A DNA stretch of 64,000 nt from Dactylorhiza incarnata (taxonomy: Eukaryota; Streptophyta; Magnoliopsida; Asparagales; Orchidaceae): contig JAWHQI010000099.1 in NCBI GenBank assembly GCA_033032865.1, positions 6,341,501-6,405,500 on the forward strand. The letters run 5' to 3'. The notes under the pieces are model-generated. The model was not told the DNA's origin. It searched no databases and saw only the letters and a program-made list of their open reading frames with translations. Each line of letters opens with the position of its first letter. Positions within the stretch are counted from its first letter, which is position 1. This document shows positions 1 through 10,665 of this stretch, piece by piece. The position numbers and the translations under genes are program-made.

Positions 1-159
1 GCGGTTTGTTCTCCGCGCGCTCTGTTTCTGGCGGTTGTCGGCGGAAATGGCGGGCTCGGTTTCTTCGAATCGAGCGATTGCGTGTTGACTACTGACCCCA
101 TATCTCTTTATTGGAGCTTCCTTTAGACGCACCCCAAGGCCTTCACGGGTGATATAACA
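1..159 (-). mobile_element. Terminal part of a Tat-like gypsy LTR (rest lies left of window)
   Basis: The segment resembles the last part of the LTRs ending at 5309 and 16688. It shares the stretch with cgggctcggt, the cctttagacgcacc block, and the end gatataaca. The next bases (160 onward) lack the polypyrimidine taagcccccc that follows the LTR at 5310, so they look like flanking DNA rather than element interior. The element, or solo LTR, therefore extends leftwards out of the window. It is diverged from the two LTRs of the element at 3319-16688. Confidence 0.75.
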
Positions 160-160
160 A

Positions 161-352
161 GAATAAGAGGATAAAATTCATTATTCCCTAAACATATCAA
201 CCCAAAATCATTTAAAAGATTATATGACATAGATTAAAAGAATAAAATTCATTACTACTTAACATATACATTTTGAGTTTTTATTAAAAGAGAATTATAA
301 AAGCTTATAAAGTAAGAGGATAAAATTCATTATTCATAAACATATACAAATT
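161..352. repeat. Degenerate repeat around ataaaattcatta
   Basis: The block gaata(a)gaggataaaattcatta followed by an aacatat(a/c) tail occurs three times, near 161, 231 and 313, with drifted spacers. It looks like an old local duplication in AT-rich DNA. Confidence 0.5.
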
Positions 353-929
353 AAAAAATAAATTTTGAATTTCAAAGATCTTTTCTTATGCCAAAATTTG
401 TGAAACCCCCCTTCCCTTAACCAATATCTTTAATTTAGATTTAATTTAAGTTATTAAGAGAGCAATATTTAATAAGTTATTTTTCCTTAGAATTTCTTTT
501 AAGATAAAGTTCTTATAATTTTAAACTAATTTAATTTTATAATTTCTACAATTTTCTTTGTTAATTAATTATCTTGAAAAGTCATTGTCTAAATACTTCT
601 CCTCTTTTTAAATCATCATTATAATTTAAAACTTAACTCCTTATAGAATTTATTCTTTACTTAACTTGTGATCTTAATGAAATTTTGGTTTAGAATTAAA
701 AAATTATATGCATATCTTATGAATTATGTCTTATATTTTTGCTCTAAAATATCAAAATCTAAAGTATCGGAATATCTAATAAATAATTTTTATATAACCT
801 TTTAGTATCCATTTTAGTAATTATTTAATATAAAATTTCCTTTTTTATGCCAATTTTATCTTATAAATAGTTCTTTTGTAAAAAATATTTTTAATTTCAT
901 TTATTTGGGACAAATTTGAAAAAATTTGC

Positions 930-1179
930 ATTACACGCCTGTGATCAAAGACGTGTAATCATAATATAAGCCCAGAATTTAAAGTGATGCTTCCGAAGAT
1001 GTCGTCGAGACATGGAGATGCCGTCGAGAAATCAACTTAAGTCACGCCCGTGACCCAAATGTCACGATCGTGACTTTCCCGCATGATCCCTGCTCGTCGT
1101 CGCGCCGCAGTCGAGCCTACGGTGCATTAAATGAACCAGTGACAGGTCACGCCCGTGACCCAAATGTCACGCCTGTGAC
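930..1179. repeat. Cluster of CpG-containing palindromes
   Basis: Arms ATTACACG (930-937) and CGTGTAAT (952-959) face each other. GTCACGCCCGTGAC lies at 1041-1054 and the perfect palindrome GTCACGATCGTGAC at 1061-1074. A second pair, GTCACGCCCGTGAC (1146-1159) and GTCACGCCTGTGAC (1166-1179), repeats the same 20-bp pitch. The arrangement resembles the paired palindromes in the Athila-like LTRs at 8646-8869, so this may be a remnant of a related LTR (inference). Confidence 0.7.
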
Positions 1180-2787
1180 ATTTCCCTTTTCGCCACGCCA
1201 TCACGCAAGACCCATGTCGCTGTCGAAACTAAGCTGACCTCGAGAGAGGCATGTTCAAACTTCGAGAACCTCTACGGTCAAGTAGTTTAATTAAAAGGAA
1301 TTAAATTTATTTTTCCTTCACTTGATTATTCTCTCTCCAATGTGATTTTAGATTATGCATTAATATTTTTACTATCATTTAAACCTTATTTTTAGCGTGC
1401 AATTTGTCTCTTATTAGCTAAGTAAAATAAAACATCAAAAAATTAATAGATAAGTAATAGTGATTTCCTCGAAGTAAAATATCATATACTATAAACGATA
1501 AAATACATTTGCCTTCATCGAATATAATTATGGATAACATCTTTTATCCTTCGCTTAACTTAAATTCAAAATTTCTATATCAAGAACGCACACAATTAAC
1601 ATTTATAACAGACATAATTATTATTTCTAGCACAAACTTCATGCGATTTGGCAACAATTAGCTACATCTTTAGGGTTATATTTATAACTCGTTAACATTA
1701 TATGATCCTGATCATGCGATTTGGCAACAATTATATGATCCTGATCATACATGACGCGTGGCATATATTTATCCAATCTACTAATATTCACATAATGACC
1801 TAATCTACCATAACACATAGCATTCATCCAACCGTTCAAATTTCAATCATCGTACATGATTTAGTACGCCTAGCTTGATATACGATCCGTGGAATGAGCG
1901 GCACCTTCAATCAGCCGTTGAATGAAGGCGCTTCGTCCCAACTATCTTGATGAATTGCATGCACAATCTGGAGCTCTATTTTGACAATCCGCCTCCAACT
2001 GATCCGAAATTGAACAGTTTATGGATTTAAATAACAAATAGAACAGCTCGAAACGGAGTGAAAGGGATTGAATAATCCTGGTACGAATGGAATAAAGAAA
2101 CAAGAAAAACGATTCATGGTTAATTGCTACAAAAACATAGATGAAACATCGAAAATCGGAGCTCTCGGAAAAAGGCCAATGTTTTTCCACATCGAGAAGC
2201 ATTGAGGAAGACGGATTAACCAGGGTTTCTCGTCAAATCATATGCCCCCGAGCTCACCCATCCGCTCCCTTCGTCTTTTACTCAAGGGGGAAATGATTAC
2301 AAAAAATGGAAATTCATTCATCTTAATCCTCTCTAGTAAAAGACAAAGATCATAGAGAACGAACAAGCTGGAGAGCAGATCGCACGAATCCCGAGATCCA
2401 CGCGTCTTGCAGCTTCCTCTTGGTGTGGTTAAAGCAAAATAATCATCATCGAGCCATGAAAATTGATAGAAAGGGGGTAGAAAAGAGAGCGTGTAGAGCA
2501 CACGAGAAAATGACGGAATCCATAGCGAAGGATCTCAGATCCGGAAACCGCATGTCCAGGAGCTCAATAGATTGATATAGCTCCTCTTCAAATCAGCTGC
2601 TGCCTGTAAAAAAAATCGTACAGAAGCTGCAACAGATGAATACACAGAGGGCAGAATTTGATCGAATTGAAGGAGGAAGATTATTAAAAAAGAGAATGAA
2701 AGAGATTCAGGATGTAACTTGGTATAACAGTTTCTACAAAATAAGAAATAATAATCGAGTAAAAACGAAGGAAAGGGGAGTGAAGAA

Positions 2788-2830
2788 CGAGAGAGAGAGA
2801 GAGAGGATTAGCTGCTAGGGCAATATATAG
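2788..2830 (-). promoter_or_regulatory. Candidate minus-strand core promoter (TATA plus CT repeat)
   Basis: On the minus strand a TATA-like CTATATATTG (2830-2821) lies about 20-30 bp upstream of a (CT)n microsatellite (about 2804-2788), a common arrangement in plant promoters and 5' leaders. Further downstream on the same strand is an acceptor-like TTTTTTTTACAG ending at 2604. It is followed by an inverted repeat, AGGAGCT/AGCTCCT. No recognisable protein follows, so the transcript could be non-coding or a broken gene. The functional reading is inference. Confidence 0.35.
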
Positions 2831-3318
2831 CCGGGGATGGCTTTAGGTTTTTACTAATAACCGTCAGATTATAATCGAACGGCCCAACCAAGGAGTTACG
2901 TAATTATCCATTAAACTAATTTGACAAAAAACTGAAGAATTTTTTATAAGCTGAACGTATACCCAAATTTCACTTGTAAAGTAATTTTACAGTTTTAAAC
3001 TGTGCGGTAAAATTACAGTTGTAAAATAATTTTAAAAAAAGTACACTCATTTTTTTTATTTCAAAATATATACATATGGTCTTAAAATGAATGTAAAAAT
3101 ACTTGAATTTATATTTCGTTAATTATTTTGTAAAAAAATAATTAGCAAATAAATTCACTTTTGAGGAAAAAATATGTCTAACATATCATGCTCATAGTAC
3201 GTTGGACGTGCATACAATTTTCTCGACAAAAACAATGAAATACAAGAAGATAGGATTAGACATTCATATTTATAACAGAAGTAATAGAACTATTTTTTTA
3301 TGTAATAATAATAATATT

Positions 3319-5309
3319 TGTTGCGGAGCGCTTAGGGCTCTTGGTAGACCGATTCACTTGAACCACCTTAGCACGTGAGCGAACTAAGCGCGCAAACAGT
3401 CAATTAGAGATTTGCTGAGTACACAGAGAGTTTTTAACGTGGAAAACCCGGAAAGGGTAAAAAACCACGCGGCCGGAGCGGTGCCGACCAAACTTCACTA
3501 TTTTCTGGGGGTTACAACTTGGACGCTAGAACTTGAGCGCGACAGGCCGCTGCTCGTCACAATATTTGGAGAGAGAGAGAGAGAACAAGCTCCGAGGGTG
3601 ACATGCCACCTCTCGGAAAAACTAAGTCTTTTTCTCTTCTGAGAATGCTAGTCGTCTTTCGGAAGTGAGACGTCTAGTCGCCTTTTTCCCTCTGAGAATG
3701 CTGGTCGCCTTTCGGAAGTGAGAAGGCTAGTCGCCTTTTCCTTCTGAGAATGTTGGTCGCCTTTCGGAAGTGAGAAGGCTAGTCGCCTTTCGGGATGATG
3801 AAGATCTTCAAGCCCACGAAGGAGATCTTCAAGCGCCGAAGGAGAATTCCGCAAAAGTCTGCAAGGAGCTCTCCCGGGTCCAGAAGTCAAGGTCCTCTCA
3901 AATGAAGCCTTGGAGCTCCTTTTATAGCTTTGGCCGGGGGCGGTCCGGTAATTTTGCCGTTTGCAGTTTCCATAAATGCTCGGTGGACGAATCATATTTT
4001 CCGATTCGGGGAACACGGATCGCCATTTTTCGTAAATGACCATCTTGCCCTTCGGGCAGCTTGGGCGGCTCGGGCAGTTCGGGCAGTTCTGTTGGAGGCG
4101 AAAAAGGCGACTGACCGTTCCTGAAAAGTGAGAAGCCTGAAAGACAAGAAGTGAGAACGCCTGAAAGACAAAAAGTGAGACGCCTGAAAGACAAAAAATG
4201 AGACGCCTGAAAGACAAAAAGTGAGAACGCCTGAAAGACAAAAAGTGAGAACGCTCCCGAACGTGTTCGGAAGCGTTCTGAGCGCGCGTGAGAGCTAAAG
4301 TGCTCCGAGCGTGTAACGAACATGGAAGCGCTTTGAACGCGCTTAGAGGCGTTCTGAGCGCTCGTGAGCGTGGAGGCGTTCTGAGCGCGCTCAGAAGCGT
4401 TCTGAGCGCGCAACGAACATGGAAGCGCTCTGAGCGCGCTTAGCAGTGTTCTGAGCGCGCGTAAGCGCGGAGGCGTTCTGAACGCGCTTGGAGGCGTTCT
4501 GAGGGCGCGTGAGCGCGGAGGCGTTCTGAGCGAACGGTGGAACGGGAAGTTGTCCCCCAAAGGGGAATTGGGGTCCGACGCGCCCAACGAGGGGGCGTGA
4601 ATACGACGGGGTCCCCTACGAGCCTCCCCCTGTGGAGAAAGTGCGGGGAGGAGGCCTGACCGCACCCTAAGGGCGGCGCGGTTGGGCCGCAGCCCGGGGG
4701 GATGCGGCTAGGCCGCACCCCAAGGGGGTGCGGTTTGGCCGCACCCCCCTTGGGCCGCACCCCTTGAGGGGTGCGGCTGGGCCGCACCCCTAAAGTGGGG
4801 TGCGGCTAGGGCAGCACCCTCCAAGGGGTGCGGCTGGGGCCGCACCCCTCAAGGGAGGTGCGGCTGGGGCCGCACCCCTCAAGGGAGGTGCGGCTCGGGC
4901 CGCACCCCTCAAGGGAGGTGCGGCTCGGGCCGCACCCCTCAAGGGAGGTGCGGCTGGGGCCGCACCCCTTGAGGGGTGCGGCTGGGCCGCACCCCTAAAG
5001 GGGGGTGCGGCTTGGGCCGCACCCCCCAAGGGGTGCGGCCCGAGCCGCGCCCCTTGAGTGGTGCAGTCGGGGCGCGGCCGGGCCGCTTCCCCGCGATGGG
5101 GGGTGATGCCCGCGTGCTACTGCGTGCTACCGTGCACGCGGTGGTGCATGCACCTGCGGTTTGCTCCGTGCGCGCCTTGACTTTGGCGGATGGGGAATGA
5201 CGGGCTCGGTCTTTTCAACTCAAGCGATTGTGCGTTGTCCGTTGCCCCCACCTTTCTTAAGCGGGGTTTCCTTTAGACGCACCACAAGGCCTTTACGGGT
5301 GGTATAACA
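3319..5309 (-). repeat. 3' LTR of the Tat-like element
   Basis: The segment matches 14723-16688 along almost its full length. It starts TGTTGCGG and ends ggtataaca on the plus strand. It is GC-rich and built largely from tandem arrays: an approximately 52-bp unit (3638-3790), a unit of about 24 bp with cgcctgaaagacaaaaagtga (4118-4245), a gcgttctgagcgcgc array (4250-4545), and a palindromic GC array (4655-5060). ORFs across it are repeat translations, not genes. Confidence 0.9.
4655..5060. repeat. About 30-bp palindromic GC array in the LTR
   Basis: Repeating units of about 30 bp contain GGTGCGGC, a short TGGG-like loop, then GCCGCACC, followed by cccctcaaggg. Each unit can fold on itself. 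The matching array in the other LTR lies at about 16060-16440 and differs in unit order and number. Confidence 0.85.
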
Positions 5310-5325
5310 TAAGCCCCCCAAACCT
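5310..5325 (-). other. Polypurine tract of the Tat-like element
   Basis: On the minus strand the sequence GGTTTGGGGGGCTTA lies directly before the LTR start TGTTATACC. This is the expected plus-strand priming site and fixes element orientation. Confidence 0.8.
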
Positions 5326-5709
5326 TCGGAGTCCGAGTTTCGGTGCGAGGAGTTCAGAGGTTTTAATTTTTCTGTGGCGGCTTTGATCATTGCTCTCTTT
5401 GTGGTGCCTTGGGTAGGAGTTGTCGTCGGGGGTAAGTGTGGTTGACTTTGTTTCTTTGTCTTGGTCAGGCGTTTCTCGCCCTGTGCTGGGTCGTGATAGC
5501 CCTCTGATGGTCCTGCTACCCTGGTTGCTGACAGAGCGTTGACTGAGGGAAGGCATTTTAAGATGGCCAGCGAAGGGCGTCGGCTTTCTGAGATTGTTGC
5601 TTGGCCTTCTGCCTAGCATTGATGTCTGTCTAGGTTGAGTGTTTTCTGCAAAATAATAGATGAATTTTCGCGGTTCTGAGCCCGCGGCTTTTATATAATA
5701 GAAAATTAG

Positions 5710-5840
5710 CTTGCGCAAGTCTGTGCTTGCGGGTTTTTTGCGCGAGTCTGTGCTCGCGGCTTTTTGCACGAGTCTGTGTTCGCGGCTTTTTGCACGAGTC
5801 TGTGCTCGCGGCTTTTTGCACGAGTCTGTGCTCGCGGCAT
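5710..5840. repeat. 26-bp tandem repeat
   Basis: About five units of gcacgagtctgtgctcgcgg plus tttttt-like spacers, with a 26-bp period (for example 5766 to 5792). Each unit includes the near-palindrome CACGAG/CTCGCG. Confidence 0.8.
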
Positions 5841-5986
5841 GGCCGGTGAATAGCGGGTGTATTCAAACCGTGGGTGAACGCAAGGGGGGCAGGCCCCTAC
5901 GTCACCGGGACTCGACGGCGGAGGAGAAGGGCGAACCTTCAATCGACGGCGGTGCAAAGCCCCCGGGGCAGGGCCCCGTTAGTTGG

Positions 5987-6472
5987 CGCACTACCTGGAG
6001 GCAGTTGCTGTTCTTTAGCGCACTGCCCGGAGGCAGGTGCTGTTCATTAGCGCACTGCCTCGAGGCAGGTGCTGTTCATTAGCGCACTGCCTCGAGGCAG
6101 GTGCTGTTCATTAGCGCACTGCCTCGAGGCAGGTGCTGTTCATTAGCGTACTGCCTCGAGGCAGGTGCTGTTCATTAGGGCACTGCCTCGAGGCAGGTGC
6201 TGTTCATTAGGGCACTGCCTCGAGGCAGGTGCTGTTCATTAGCGCACTGCCTTGAGGCAGGTGCTGTTCATTAGCGCACTGCCTTGAGGCAGGTGCTGTT
6301 CATTAGCGCACTGCCTTGAGGCAGGTGCTGTTCATTAGCGCACTGCCTTGAGGCAGGTGCTGTTCATTAGCGCACTGCCTTGAGGCAGGTGCTGTTCATT
6401 AGCGCACTGCCTTGAGGCAGGTGCTGTTCATTAGCGCACTGCCTTGAGGCAGGTGCTGTTCATTAGCGAGTG
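5987..6472. repeat. 32-bp palindromic minisatellite, about 15 units
   Basis: The unit cactgcctcgaggcaggtgc plus tgttcattagcg repeats about 15 times. Its core CTGCCTCGAGGCAG is a perfect 14-bp palindrome in the leftward units, and most rightward units carry CTGCCTTGAGGCAG. The graded change from tcg to ttg along the array suggests spread by unequal exchange. There are no unique spacers, so it is not a CRISPR-like array. Confidence 0.9.
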
Positions 6473-6718
6473 GACGTCTTTACGTAGTTTCGATGGCGCA
6501 AGATATGACATGCGTGAAATAGAACTTTAAAAACTTTTAGTCGTAGTGGTAATTTACGCAAAGTTCTTATAGAAACAAAGTTGATAGAACATTTCAGTGG
6601 CGCGGGTAGAGCCCCGCTAATAGGTGTGAAGCGTTCTCCCGAGATGACTGACTTAAGGGTTGCCTCCAAGTACTTCTTGACAAGCCGCTAGCTGATCTCC
6701 TGCTAGCCGAATAGTCGC

Positions 6719-7101
6719 CTAGTCTCGTAGGAATTTCCCCAGTAGGCCTTGTTTGACGAGTTGCTCGATTTCATCCTTAAGCTTGGAGCAATTTTCCGTG
6801 TCATGTCCTTGTCCACGATGGAATTCACAATATTTTGTCTGGTCCCCTGAGTTTTTAGCGAGGGGTCTGGGCTTGCTGAGCGTCTGGTTGTCTTTGATTG
6901 CGTACAGTACGTTAGTCCTGGTAGTGTTCAGGGGAGTGTAGTCCTGATGTTGGCGAGATCCTCGGTCTCGGCTGGAGTTGTCGTAATGCTTGCTTTTATT
7001 GGGAGTTATCTGCGGCAGCGACTCCACTTTCTTCCTCTTCGAGCTCCCCTCGAACTGCTGGCGGTGCGCTTCAATTGCCTCATCTGCTACTATCTGGGCC
7101 T
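6719..7101 (-). pseudogene. gag: Tat-like gag, C-terminal part
   Basis: This is the C-terminal part of the retrotransposon gag (nucleocapsid side), separated from its N-terminal part at 13653-14666 by the nested Athila-like element. The basic linker leads to a zinc-knuckle-like YCEFHRGQGHDTENCSKL, with C, C, H and C spaced as in Tat-type gag rather than the classic CX2C knuckle. A helical EIEQLVKQGLLGKFL follows. The gag ends at 6719, and no pol follows in any frame. Removing 7102-13657 (element plus one TSD, 6556 bp) brings this segment into the same frame as the N-terminal part, giving a product of about 463 residues. It is disrupted now. Confidence 0.85.
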
Positions 7102-7654
7102 TGATGCGATAATTTCGGCAAGTGCATCGGTCGCGCAAGTAATAATAATGGGGAAAATCCCCGAGTGTCGGTCTCTCAAGGAACACAGTAAGGTGGAGTT
7201 AGGTTTCGAGGAAGGACTTGAGATCGAAGTCCTTGGTCGGGGTTACAATGGATGGTTGGTTTGGTTTGCGAAAAATAAAATAAAATATTACAACTACTCC
7301 TATGCAATGCCGCTATGCAATGCTTCGCTTGGCGGGATGGAAAACTACGTAGGCCTTGAACGCACTACTTCGTTGGGCGGATGGGCGAGTAGGCTAGCGG
7401 AATCGAACTATGCAGGCCTTGAGCGCGCTGCTTCGTTAGGCGGGATGGATTACACGGGCCGCGATGCCACGCTTCGGTAGGCGGATGGACGAGTAGGCTA
7501 ACGGAGTGAGGGTCGCAAGCACCTCTTCGACAAGCACGCCACTAGCAATTGCTAGTGTGGCACCGAACACGATGGTGGAATGGAAATTAGATGGGGGTGC
7601 ACCTCAATAAGCACATATGAACTAAATGATTCCAAATAATTGAAATAAATATTA

Positions 7655-8185
7655 GGCTCCGTTCGTTTCGCGAGTTTTGAGAGGAAGGTTTTGGTTTTGG
7701 GTATATCAAAACTAAATTTTTTGTTCGTTTGACATTTTTTTAGGATGGAATTGGTATTCACAGAAAACCTATGGGTTTTGGAGAAAGGTTTTTGACCAAA
7801 ACCAATTCTAGTGTTCGTTTGCTTATTTTAAAAGAGGAGATTGGTTTTGGCTCAAAACCATGGGTTTTTTTTTTTGAAAAATCCTTCTATGCCCAAAACT
7901 TACCTATTTAGATGGGTTTTGGGATAGTTTTGACACTGTTCATCATCATTGTGGCTAGAGTTCATCATCATCATTTTGGCCATAGTAATAATTATGTTTT
8001 GGACCATAGTAATGATTATCCGCAAATTTATTTTTCAAAATTTATTTTTCAAAACCTTTTTGCAAAACCATGGGTGCAAACGAACAATTTTTTTTTTATT
8101 TTGGACCAAAACCAAAACCTACAAAATTTTTGTTTTTGACCAAAACCAAAACCCTCCGTGTAAAACCCGCGAAACGAACGGAGCC
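7655..8185. mobile_element. PIF/Harbinger (Tourist-like) MITE
   Basis: A 531-bp non-coding unit with perfect 18-bp terminal inverted repeats: GGCTCCGTTCGTTTCGCG at the left and its reverse complement at the right. It is flanked by TTA (7652-7654 and 8186-8188). The other LTR has a single TTA at the same site, which is a direct empty-site control. TTA target duplications and GGCTCCGTT-type ends fit PIF/Harbinger MITEs. The interior has repeated ggttttgg / ccaaaacc stretches in opposite orientation, so much of the unit could fold. Confidence 0.93.
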
Positions 8186-8645
8186 TTAAGGAATATTGTT
8201 CATAGCACACATCATCAAAATATAGAGGAAACTAGTTTATACAATCAACAACATAAGGAAGGAAAAAGAGAGTAAAGGAGTCGACCACATCCGAAGCCTT
8301 GCCGAAGATTCACGGTTGGAATCGCTGGGTTGTCAATCCGCGTCCAAGCTCGGTCTTCAACTGCGTCCGAGGTAGAGGAGGGCTGTCACTTCCTCCCAAT
8401 GGCTCGTCTTCTTCGTGTCACGATCCAATCTCCTCCGATACACGATCTCCTTGCTCGATGTTGGCGATCTTTGGGCTATAAACCTCTCCTTGGAGCTCAA
8501 GGATGATGGAGGAGGCCTAGGGGGCGGAGAACCTGCGGAAGGGGCGAAAACGGCGGACTGGACGGAAGAAAATGCGGAGATCCCGACCTAAATCGCGAGC
8601 AGGAATATTTATAGGCGCTGGAATAAACAGTGCGCACGGTCAGTG

Positions 8646-8869
8646 GCGCACGACCAGTGGTCGTGCGCACTCAAATCCTGTGATCGTGCGCCTGCCTGGG
8701 CGGAGCCTGCAAGGTAAGAAAATTATAAAATACAATGTTCGCACGACCAGTGGCGCACGACCAGTGGTCGTGCGCGCTATCGTAAGTGGTCGTGCGATAA
8801 GGAAGACAGAACTCAGATTTCAGGGGTTAAGTGCGCACGATCAGTGGCGCACGACTAGTGGTCGTGCGC
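8646..8869. repeat. Three 10-bp-arm hairpins in the Athila-like LTR
   Basis: Arms GCGCACGACC and GGTCGTGCGC with a 3-bp AGT loop occur at 8646-8668 and 8753-8775, and with one arm substitution at 8847-8869. Half-copies (gatcgtgcgc, gtgcgcacg) lie between them. The same set appears in the other LTR around 13146-13370. Confidence 0.9.
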
Positions 8870-9153
8870 AATAGAACCAGTGATCGTGCGCTGTGTTCCT
8901 GTACAGAATTGTACCGGAAACACCTGCACGACACCTGTTCCAGCACAACCACGAATCCAGCCACTGAAAGCGGCACTTAACAATGCATAGCAACTACTAA
9001 AGAAGAAGAACACGAAATAACACCAAAACGGGCCTAGAAGTGCACATAGCATGGAATATCAAATATGAACGAAAACATGCCTAAGATGTAGTGCATAGAC
9101 TAGAAAATCGGCCCAGATGAGTCTATATATATGTATATAATTGGGACTCATCA

Positions 9154-9167
9154 CACCCCCAGACTTA
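9154..9167 (-). other. Polypurine tract of the Athila-like element
   Basis: On the minus strand AGTCTGGGGGTG precedes the LTR. Near-identical tracts occur at 9677-9690 and 10583-10597. Extra internal polypurine tracts are known in Athila-type elements. Confidence 0.75.
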
Positions 9168-10665
9168 ACTATTTGCGCGTCCCGAGCAAACCATCTCTCG
9201 CGGACAGGAAAAACATAAGCTGGCGAAGAAATTATCAAGCGGAGTACCATGCGAAGTCGCATGCTCACACGCGTAGAAATACAATAGATAAAATTCCTAA
9301 TTATGCATATTAGTTTATAATTTCCTAGGAGCGTATTTATATATTACATTTACTCAAAAATTGAATCACGGTGAATCATAAGGTCGTACATAGGAAGAAA
9401 GTAAACTGAACGCTGAGGCGAGCATTGCCAAAGATCGGGGCTCGAGACAACCTTCATTGAAATCCATCAATGTCGGTGACCATAAGCTTGCCCGTTCGCA
9501 CTCTCTCCACGACACTGGTTTGACTCAAATGCGTGAATCAATAGGACTTAAGGTTTTAGATGAGGCTTGGGTTTAGGTGAGGTAAACAAATATAAACACG
9601 ACGGTTCAAGCACTAAACCCAAATAAGCTTATGCAGAAATTATTCTCGTTCACCACACAAACACGCGGGTACATCACACCCCCAGACTTGGACTTAACAA
9701 CATGGGTGTGTGCACCGCCTACTCCCAAACATATATTTTTACACAGATTTTTCATTAAAGCTCATATCTTTTTCTTTTCTTTTCACTTCTTTTCTTTCTC
9801 TCATTTTCTTCTTTTCTTTTCTTATCATTTTCAGCAGCTAAACAATAAAACACATCCACATCTTCACAAACATATCACTGAATCAACAACCCAACTCATG
9901 AAAATAATAAACAGCTAAAGCTTAGATTTGGGTGTGCGATTAGGATTGACATTTAGGCTTTGGTGAGACAACAGTGGAGCTGAATCAAAGAAAGGGTAGG
10001 CACAACTGGGCTAACGAGGATAAAGCGATAGGAGTGGGCACAAAGGCTCAACCGGGCCAAAATGATGGCCTATATCACATTCACGCAATTGACTAACCGT
10101 ATACCCATGCTTCAAGAATCGCTTGGGGCAAGTTCTATCCACCGAGAAAGATAATCCTTCCTCCCGACTCGGGCAATATGAGGCTAACGAACGTTTACAC
10201 ACATTCCTATGCTACCATTTGATTCACACCGGATTCACCAATTTTGAGTAGAGTAAACAATATTTACGCTAATAGAAAAAAATATAAACTAAAAGCATAA
10301 AAGAAATTGAATCTACACGATTTTCTAAACGAGACATGAGCACTCGACTAGGAGCACTACAGGAGTCAACATTTTACTCCGCCTCATAATCCTAAGCCAG
10401 CACAATGATTTTCCAAATCACACAAAAAGACAAATTCAACTCGCGACGTGCCAACGGCTAAGCGCGCTCAAGTGGGTGTTGTGGTGTGCAATGAAAATAA
10501 ACAAAACTTTTTCAAAAAACTAAAATAAAAGTACTTCTAGCATGCTATGCGATAGTGCACGTGAGTGGGCACACTAGCTACTCTCCCCCAGACTTAAACT
10601 AAACAACCCACATAATATATGACATGAAAATCAAAATAGGGCTAGGGAAAGAGAGTACCCAATGC
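9168..10665 (-). other. Non-coding interior of the Athila-like element
   Basis: No ORF of note. It contains a pyrimidine-rich ttcttttctttt stretch at about 9765-9830 and the two internal copies of the polypurine tract. In full-length Athila elements pol and an env-like ORF would lie between gag and the 3' LTR; neither was recognised. Confidence 0.65.

Larger units (their letters stand above)
160..3318. other. AT-rich non-coding flank
   Basis: No convincing coding region was found in this 3.1-kb stretch. It is strongly AT-rich to about 900, carries CpG palindromes around 930-1180, has a more mixed-composition block at 1860-2840 with promoter-like signals on the minus strand, and returns to AT-rich sequence to 3318. 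It joins the sequence beginning at 16694 if the Tat-like element and one TSD are removed. Short ORFs at 1639-2501 (minus) show no recognisable family features. Confidence 0.6.
5310..6718 (-). other. Non-coding interior of the Tat-like element
   Basis: This is the region between the end of gag (6719) and the 3' LTR, where pol would normally be. It holds two tandem arrays (about 5710-5840 and 5987-6472) and no recognisable pol motif. The minus-strand ORF at 5293-5769 shows no family features and overlaps the LTR edge and the array. Confidence 0.7.
7102..9153 (-). repeat. 3' LTR of the Athila-like element (with MITE)
   Basis: It runs from tgatgcgataatttcgg to attgggactcatca and aligns with 12134-13652 except for a 531-bp MITE plus its TTA duplication. 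Coding-strand ends are TGATGAGTCCC and CGCATCA. Three long hairpins at 8646-8668, 8753-8775 and 8847-8869 lie in the part nearest the interior. Plus-strand ORFs here recur in the other LTR only because the LTRs are copies. Confidence 0.9.

Noticed and set aside
4790..5057. Overlapping open frames on both strands in GC-rich DNA
   Set aside because: They are translations of the palindromic LTR array (Ala/Gly/Pro repeats) and appear in both LTRs.
5987..6472. Regular repeats that could be mistaken for a CRISPR array
   Set aside because: Units are contiguous with no unique spacers, and the context is a plant retrotransposon.
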